Assembly (NCBI GenBank): GCA_013054445.1
Contig: JAAMPI010001399.1
Coordinates: forward strand, 1-14,957
Source of the DNA: Cudoniella acicularis
Taxonomy: Eukaryota; Ascomycota; Leotiomycetes; Helotiales; Helotiaceae
DNA: 14,957 bases
Direction: 5' to 3'
How positions within the stretch are numbered: position 1 is the stretch's first letter; the number at the start of each line of letters is the position of its first letter. The position numbers were made by a program, and so were the translations under genes. Shown piece by piece: positions 9,834 to 14,957 of this stretch. Below the pieces are notes generated by a model. It saw only the letters and a program-made list of their open reading frames with translations. It was not told the origin of the DNA and made no database searches.

Positions 9834-11117
9834 CCCTTCTTCCAGTGGCCATTCTGGACGTGTCCCTGGGGAAAGATCCCAAGGCTGTAAGGGTTGCACA
9901 ACCTGGGAAACTGACCAGGCTCCCAGCTGGCAAACTCCCGTTCGAGGCAAGGGCAACTTGGCAAACTGCCCAGGTGGAAGGGCGTAGCCGCTACACTACA
10001 GCACAACAGGGGAGGGGCCACCATAAGGTTTGACACGTGACCTGCTGGGTATTTCGCAATGCCCGAAGCCCGCAGCTGCTGGCCATGATCTTCACGACGT
10101 TGCGAACTTGCGATCGATAATTCTGCTGATGAACCAACAAAGATCTTTTCCGCGCTCCCCGCGCGATACTGCCTACAACGCCTAGCCGTACCCAGGTACA
10201 TTTCCACGCGCACGTTTTGCGTGCTAGTTCTATTCCAGGCATCTTTTTACGCGCGACGAGTCGAGCTCGACTCCAGACGAACAGAGTTTCCAATCAACAG
10301 ATGGTGGGTGTCAAAACCCAAAAGCTTTTCTCTCTCGATACAAAGATCTTCCACTTGCATCGGAATTGCTTCTCCTTTCGCATCCACTACGACTGCGAAC
10401 CCCTTTTTTTCCCAGTTGAAAATGAGGGTTTTGCAGTCGATCGAGGGGGCCGTCCCTCGATGAAGACTGTAATTTCGAAATTCCCCGGATTTTCTCCTGC
10501 GACAACCCGAAAAGCTGAGATCGAGTCTGATCGACTGGTGAGCATTGAGATCGGCTGAGGGGCCAACCGCGCCGCACCTAGGATTAGATTATACGAAGCT
10601 TCGAGAGAGAGCCCTGCGGATTTTTCAAGGACGCTTATACTTCGTACCACTGTGACACGGTACCACCAATCCGTTTGCGCATCCGGAATAACCGCAGCCG
10701 GAGCAGGTGAGAACAGCAGACAGAGTCTCAGAAAAAACAGTGCTCATTGTCCCAGAGTGGCAGCTTGCTTCGACCCCTATAAGAAAAGTGTGGATGGAAT
10801 CCTCTCGCGATAGCCTCCTCGAGACTGTTGAGGTTTGACCCTTTCGGTGCATTCAAGGGAAAAGACGTCGACATGACGCGCATTCGTCACGTTACTTATG
10901 GTACACCGAAGAATGGTCTATCTAAAGTATTTCTTTTAATTTGTTTTCAAACCGGACTATGCCATTCGTCTTGAGATGCCCAGATTCGACCGTCACGTTT
11001 GAGACTTCCACAAGAGTGTGGAGCACTTATGAGAGGATTTAGCACGAAGTGAAGCGCTCACAAGAGGAAACGTATTCATAAAAAAAGAAAGGCATTCAAA
11101 AGATCAGAGATATTTGC

Positions 11118-11136
11118 AATCTATAAAATATAGATT
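11118..11136. repeat. Small AT-rich inverted repeat (8-base arms, 3-base loop)
   Basis: AATCTATA and TATAGATT flank an AAA loop in the AT-rich DNA about 70 bases beyond the 3' end of the carbamoylase relic. It could form a hairpin in a transcript of either strand. There is no U-run typical of a bacterial terminator, and none is expected in a fungus. Significance is uncertain. Confidence 0.4.
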
Positions 11137-11203
11137 CTGTTTCTGCCTCAAACCGTCTCTTTGTCGAGATATACGACTGAGTCAGAGAAACAATAATGTA
11201 TTA

Positions 11204-12556
11204 TCAAACCTCAAACCCTGCTGCTTTTTTTTTTTTGAGCAATTCGTCAAAGTTTAACCCTGCTTTTCCCAGAACAAGTGCTCCTTCGGTACAGTCCTCT
11301 TTGGAGCTCCATTCTTTAGGCGAATGGCTGATGCCATCCTTTGCTCTTACGAAAACCATTGCTGTCGGCACTTTGAGGGTCGTCATTGTGCTATCATGAC
11401 CTGTCCCTGTCTTCGAGCCTATTCCTTTGTCGCCACACGCGCGCTTGACACAGTCTATTGCTTCAGGCCACTGTAAATCAGGACTTAGCGAGAGAGTACG
11501 AAACATAACAGGAAACTCACAAATGAACCAGGCAACAGATGAATGTCCCTTGATAATTCGTATTCCAAGCCACGTTGATCAGCAATACTCTTAATCCGCT
11601 TCACAATTTCTTCTCCCACACCCTCTAGACCTTCCTCTTCCTTATGCATTAAGTAGAATATAACTTTGTTTTCGATTGGATATTGCAGCTTCCGAAAGGA
11701 TGAGAATGAATTCCTGTGGTAGTGGTGCAACCATTCATCTAGTAGGCAAGATTCTCAAAGTGAGCTGAAATAGGGAATTCCTCAAAGTAATTGGCCCCGT
11801 CCCCTACATATCCAATTTTGGCAAGTTCCGAACCCATTGTCAATACCGAATTATCTATTGATATAGAAGCGTGAGCTTCTTCCACAGTTGACTGGCCGGC
11901 AGATACACATGATGATCCTAAAAGAGGAAAGAACCTCGCACCCTCCTCATTCGTCCAATTGATGAGAACGAGAGGAGCACGAGTCTTGACATTTTGCTCT
12001 TGCATGCTGCGCAGAACTTCCAATCCTCCAATGACCTAGTGTTCATTAGCTCCTACTTGTATTAATTCGTTTATAGTGGCAATTTTATTGCACTCACTCC
12101 AAGAGGACCATCAAACTTCCCTCCAGTGGCGACAGTATCCATATAAGATCCCATTTCAATAGAAGGGATAGAATTGTCTTCGCCATCAACTTTTGCAAAT
12201 TGTGTTCCGGTGGCATTGACCTAGATTCCCCGTTAATTCATGTCGTTCGCAGATTTCTCTTCTAGTTAAGTACCTTGTAGTCTGCACCAAGTGCGAGTAC
12301 TTGCTCACGGAACCAATCTCGGGCCATCTTATCATTTCCATCTACACATAAACGAGTCACGCCTCCAGAAGAAGGTGCGGACCATTTTGCAGTTTCATGG
12401 ATGTCATTCTGTTTTTTGAGTCAGCTTTGCAACAGAAATCTGCTAAGTGGCAATTACCCAGAGTCTATCGCCGTTGACTGAGAATTTAGTTGCGAGGGGT
12501 GAAGATGAGTAGGCTCTTCTTCCAATCACGCTCACAGTACGCCTGAAAACGAACAT
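11204..12556 (-). pseudogene. Decayed M20-family N-carbamoyl-amino-acid hydrolase
   Basis: The relic resembles fungal M20 metallohydrolases of the beta-ureidopropionase / allantoate amidohydrolase / N-carbamoyl-L-amino-acid hydrolase group, which release ammonia and CO2 from ureido compounds. Usable exons are 12556-12458, 12408-12274, 12220-12098 and 12035 onward, in phase across introns of 49, 53 and 62 bases. They give DIHETAKWSAPSSGGVTRL, GSYMDTVATGGKFDGPLG and INWTNEEGARFFP. After AHFE (about 11754) the frame meets TAG at 11739-11741. The segment that should follow (HIEQG through the lid/dimerisation domain, roughly 70 residues) is missing. Similarity resumes with TTTGIHSHPFGSCNIQS, hits TAA at 11649-11651, and continues in another frame as HKEEEGLEGVGEEIVKRI. 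A good 50-base intron (11471-11520) leads to the last exon, which has the GHDS motif and ends at a TGA. The first metal ligand, His of GSHxDT, is Tyr. No intron model restores the missing part. Confidence 0.88.
11225..11236. repeat. Homopolymer run of 12 T within the carbamoylase relic
   Basis: Twelve consecutive T on the plus strand (A on the coding strand) encode the KKKK near the C-terminus of the relic. The run is prone to slippage in replication and sequencing. The run length as given keeps the last exon open, so it does not by itself break the frame. Confidence 0.7.
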
Positions 12557-13636
12557 CTTGAGTGTATGATTTGAATTTGTTTAATTTTGAGAAAGGGAAG
12601 TAATGATGAACAATTCACAAGCCCTTCAAAATAATTCTCGGGCTTTTGTTAAATACATCAGGAGCAACTGCTCCATTCTTGATTACCATAACAAGTTATT
12701 CCCAAATTCCCCATTATTGTCGTATTCCTGAACAAAGTTGGTTTGGTTTCCTTCTTGCCCCTCTGCTCGCTAACCAATAAGCCCTCCTTACCGAAGAATA
12801 CCCAAGAGCGGGGAGGTCCATAAACAGCATATATCCCCACAACTGATAAAGAGCTCCCAGCATGGAGTTTGGGCTTCTGCATGTACATGTCTCCTCGCAA
12901 GCATTAGTCTTACATGCGAGATTCCCGAGGCTCCTATGAAGTCATAGTGATAAGGGGATATGTGTCAGGTATATTCATCTAAGCCAGCAATAGCCAATAG
13001 TCGAAAATTTCCAGTGACAAACACTATATATTTTGGCATATTTCAGATGCCATGACCCACATGTGACTGATTATGCCTTGCAATTCATGTTCTATTTCCT
13101 ATCTTTCAGATAGTTGTTGGAGATGTGCTATGAAGATCTTGCGCTTATTTGTTTTTGACAAGGAAAGTCATGCCTGCAGTACCTTACTCCATGACCTGAC
13201 TTTGATGCAGTCACCAGATTAGTCACATCTTGACGAACATCCTCCCCTGCAAGAGCTTGTGCCTGCATATACGTTGCCCGACGATAGCAATAACCTTGGT
13301 GTTCTGATAGGCCACAAACGTTGCAATCGTTTTAATCTAGCAACATTTATTTGAAATATATGCCTTTTATCTCTCAAACGGGAGATGTAACCCCTTTCTT
13401 ACTCTCCCCTTTATATCTGGAGGCGGAGGCTGGATGGAGAAACATTATCAAGCAGTTATCATCTTCTATTTTCTATGCAACATGGCCAATAATTCTCCGA
13501 TTTCCAAGTTCAAACACCGGATATCAACCCATGGGCTTCGTCCAAGCATTCATACATCTGTTTAAACTCAATTTAGTAAGGTGTTGCCTAGCTCCTGTTA
13601 TAGTTACTTCCCAATTTCGTATCTTCTAGATTCTTG
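12557..13636. other. AT-rich interval, no recognisable intact gene
   Basis: Upstream of the carbamoylase relic there is more than 1 kb in which no frame shows a family I know. Open frames at 12900-12658 (minus, 80 codons) and 13351-13629 (plus, 92 codons) have no visible domain. On the minus strand at 13331-13188 there is a 48-codon open stretch (contains YMQAQALAGEDVRQDVTN) ending at a possible GTAAGG donor; a neighbouring frame over the same bases reads TFVAYQNTKVIAIVGQR. This could be a fragment of a further decayed gene, but I cannot name it. Confidence 0.4.
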
Positions 13637-14053
13637 CTAATATGTTGACCTCAATCTCAACCTAGAAACAAAACGTGCACCTTGGTTGGCTATCCCAATT
13701 AGAGTAATTTCCACTATAGTACAGCTTGGAGCTCCTCTTGCCCCTCCAACAGCTCTCCATATTAAGCTTCTCAGAGCTCCAATCAATTCTGTAGCTCTCT
13801 CATTAATGCTCGTCATACTTGTTATACTATCCTGGGCTGAACGGTATATCCGCAGCAATGGATTGTTCTCCTTATCTGCCTTGGCCGCCATCAAGGCCCC
13901 CAGGTCAGGTCTTAAAGTTTCTCGGTGATAAGCTCTGCGTGGGCGAGTATCTCCTTCAAGATAGCTCGCCGTAATTCCGAGTTCGGCTCTAGCATTTTTG
14001 TCTTGTGATTGATCAATGGAATTCAGTCCTTTATATACAAAGTACATATGCAT
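13637..14053 (-). CDS. Hypothetical open reading frame, 138 codons
   Basis: This is the longest open frame between the two relics. It has an ATG at 14053 and the protein looks partly helical, with charged stretches (GDTRPRRAYHRETLRPDLGA, KADKENNPLLRIYRS) and a C-terminal part containing TIVEITLIGIANQGARF. I recognise no family, signal peptide or membrane segment. It runs divergently from the DUR3 relic with only about 60 bases between the two starts, so either it is not a gene, it is a fragment whose 5' part is lost, or it has taken over the old DUR3 promoter. A shorter plus-strand frame (13686-13928) overlaps it. Confidence 0.3.
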   Translation of the reverse strand: MHMYFVYKGLNSIDQSQDKNARAELGITASYLEGDTRPRRAYHRETLRPDLGALMAAKADKENNPLLRIYRSAQDSITSMTSINERATELIGALRSLIWRAVGGARGAPSCTIVEITLIGIANQGARFVSRLRLRSTY

Positions 14054-14113
14054 TCCCCTAGACTAAGGAAATTTCTGCCTGAGATAGCAATACAGAATTG
14101 AGAGTTTTATACA

Positions 14114-14919
14114 ATGTCGAGCAGTACCATCGCACCCGTACTCCCTGAAGGGGCTGGATACGGTGTTGTGGTTGGTATAGGTGTACGTCATAAACCCTCC
14201 ACGTAGATTATCCCTCTCAAGTATCTTTCTAACTATGAGCAGTTCTTCTTTGCCTTTCTCATGGCAGGCATCTCATACATCCAGGTGAGCCAAGCTCTGC
14301 TTTTGTCAATAAATGCTGATAATCCCAGAATCGATATACCAAATACTCCACCAAGGGAAGTGAGGAATTCAACACTGCGAGTAGAAGCGTCAAATCCGGA
14401 TTGTCTGCTTCTGGAATTGCCTTCCTAGATCAAGACTACTGGCAAAGAGCTATTGCAAGTCGTCCAACCACTGCGGTGCGAGCATGCATTATGGGTGGTA
14501 TGGCGTGGTTCGCAATCCCATTTGGCTTCGCTATAACCCTCGGTCTTGCCGCCGTAGCTCTTACGGACAACCCTGCATATCCCACATATCCAAACAACAT
14601 GACGTCCTCTCAAGTCTCTTCCGGACTCTCTGCTCCTTTCGCAGCGGTTGCCTTCTTGGGAAGCCTAGTGCTATCCGCTTTACTCTTGACGCTCTTTATG
14701 GCCGTAACTTCATCGCCGTCTTCTGAGCTCATTGCCGTCTCTTCAATCCTCACATTCGACGTCTATAAAGTGTACATCAAGCCCTTCGCTACCCCTGAGC
14801 AACTCATCCTGGTTTCTCACATTATGATTTGTGTTTTCGGATTGATAATGGCAGCATTCGCCTGCATCTGGAATGCTATTGGCATCGATCTAGNTTNGCT
14901 CTTCCTTAAGTCAAATTAA
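14114..14919 (+). pseudogene. Internally deleted DUR3-type urea/polyamine symporter
   Basis: DUR3 proteins are plasma-membrane sodium:solute-symporter-family permeases that import urea (and polyamines in yeast), usually about 650-730 residues with some 15 membrane spans. Here exons 14114-14182, 14243-14284 and 14329-14919 join in phase over introns of 60 and 44 bases and give only 233 residues. The start is typical: EGAGYGVVVGIG, then FFFAFLMAGISYIQ (first membrane span), then NRYTKYSTKGSEEFNTASRS. After GLSASGI the protein jumps in frame to AFLDQDYWQRAIASRP, which belongs well over 200 residues further on in intact DUR3. The segment between, including several spans, is absent. Similarity then continues through AWFAIPFGFAITLGLAAVAL and AVTSSPSSELIAVSSILTFD to GIDL-LFL, and breaks off into KSN and a TAA at 14917-14919. 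Two unresolved bases (14894, 14897) lie in the GIDL-LFL codons and are compatible with Gly-Trp. A functional transporter is not expected. Confidence 0.87.
14894..14897. other. Two ambiguous bases (N)
   Basis: N occurs at 14894 and 14897, four bases apart, in the last conserved stretch of the DUR3 relic. If both are G, the codons read Gly-Trp as in intact relatives. They show that base calling was uncertain here, which bears on how far the nearby break can be trusted. Confidence 0.95.
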
Positions 14920-14957
14920 TGTCTATTTAAACTCCTTCTCTTTTAGATTATATTTGT

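Larger units (their letters stand above)
7630..11203. other. Long gene-free interval, GC-rich with simple repeats
   Basis: Between the Med15 start and the 3' end of the carbamoylase relic I find no open frame with recognisable protein features on either strand. The open frames present are short, overlap one another in several frames and encode low-complexity or Ser/Arg/Pro-rich peptides, as expected by chance in GC-rich DNA. The first part must contain the Med15 promoter and leader. From about 7640 to 10850 the DNA is visibly richer in G and C than either side and carries tandem and simple repeats; from about 10900 it becomes AT-rich. A noncoding RNA or a small spliced gene cannot be excluded. 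Confidence 0.5.

Noticed and set aside
9930..9970. GTTCGAGGC resembling a tRNA B box
   Set aside because: No matching A box, cloverleaf or acceptor stem could be found around it.
10217..10558. 113-codon plus-strand frame in the gene-free interval
   Set aside because: No domain, overlaps frames on both strands, and no splice or start context that supports it.
11485..11730. Treating the segment 11730-11521 as a separate gene or normal exon of the carbamoylase
   Set aside because: Its first third is out of frame with the family (the TTTGIHSHPF words are in another frame) and no acceptor allows a clean join, so it is part of a broken gene.
11204..14957. A transposon as the cause of the gene breaks
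   Set aside because: No terminal inverted repeats, target-site duplications or transposase/reverse-transcriptase motifs were visible at the break points.

Overview
The window looks like genomic DNA of a filamentous ascomycete. Introns are short (44-62 bases for most, with longer ones only near the 5' end of the Mediator gene), with GTAAGT-type donors, CTAAC/CTGAC-type branch points and YAG acceptors. Proteins are Q/S/P-rich, and the genes present are fungal families. Leotiomycetes is a guess from gene style, not something the sequence proves.

Left half (about 1-7630): two intact genes in tandem on the minus strand. At 445-1591 is a three-exon gene for a Whi5/Nrm1-type cell-cycle transcription repressor, recognised by its GTB motif. 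At 2518-7629 is a five-exon gene for Mediator tail subunit Med15 (Gal11), with an N-terminal KIX domain and a very long Q-rich body. The interval between them holds an MluI cell-cycle box (ACGCGT) and two related ACGCG cores upstream of the Whi5/Nrm1 start, which fits G1/S control.

Middle (7630-11203): about 3.6 kb in which I find no convincing gene. The first 3 kb are visibly GC-richer than the flanks and rich in simple repeats: an 11-base GTAC-containing tandem repeat ending in a 14-base perfect palindrome, a 7-base TAGATAC tandem repeat, and short GCTGC and C runs.

Right part (11204-14957): two decayed genes. On the minus strand at 11204-12556 is an M20-family N-carbamoyl-amino-acid hydrolase (beta-ureidopropionase / allantoate amidohydrolase type). 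Its introns are still well formed, but it has lost an internal segment and has a premature stop, a frameshift and a His-to-Tyr change at a metal ligand. On the plus strand at 14114-14919 is a DUR3-type urea/polyamine symporter. Its first three exons join correctly, then it skips in frame from the first membrane region to the late FLDQDYWQRA motif and stops early. Between them is about 1.5 kb of AT-richer DNA with one unidentified reading frame. Both relics belong to ureido/urea nitrogen salvage, so this end reads as a small nitrogen-scavenging neighbourhood in decay, unless assembly errors caused the gaps; two N bases lie inside the DUR3 relic.

I found no tRNA, rRNA, CRISPR array or recognisable transposon.
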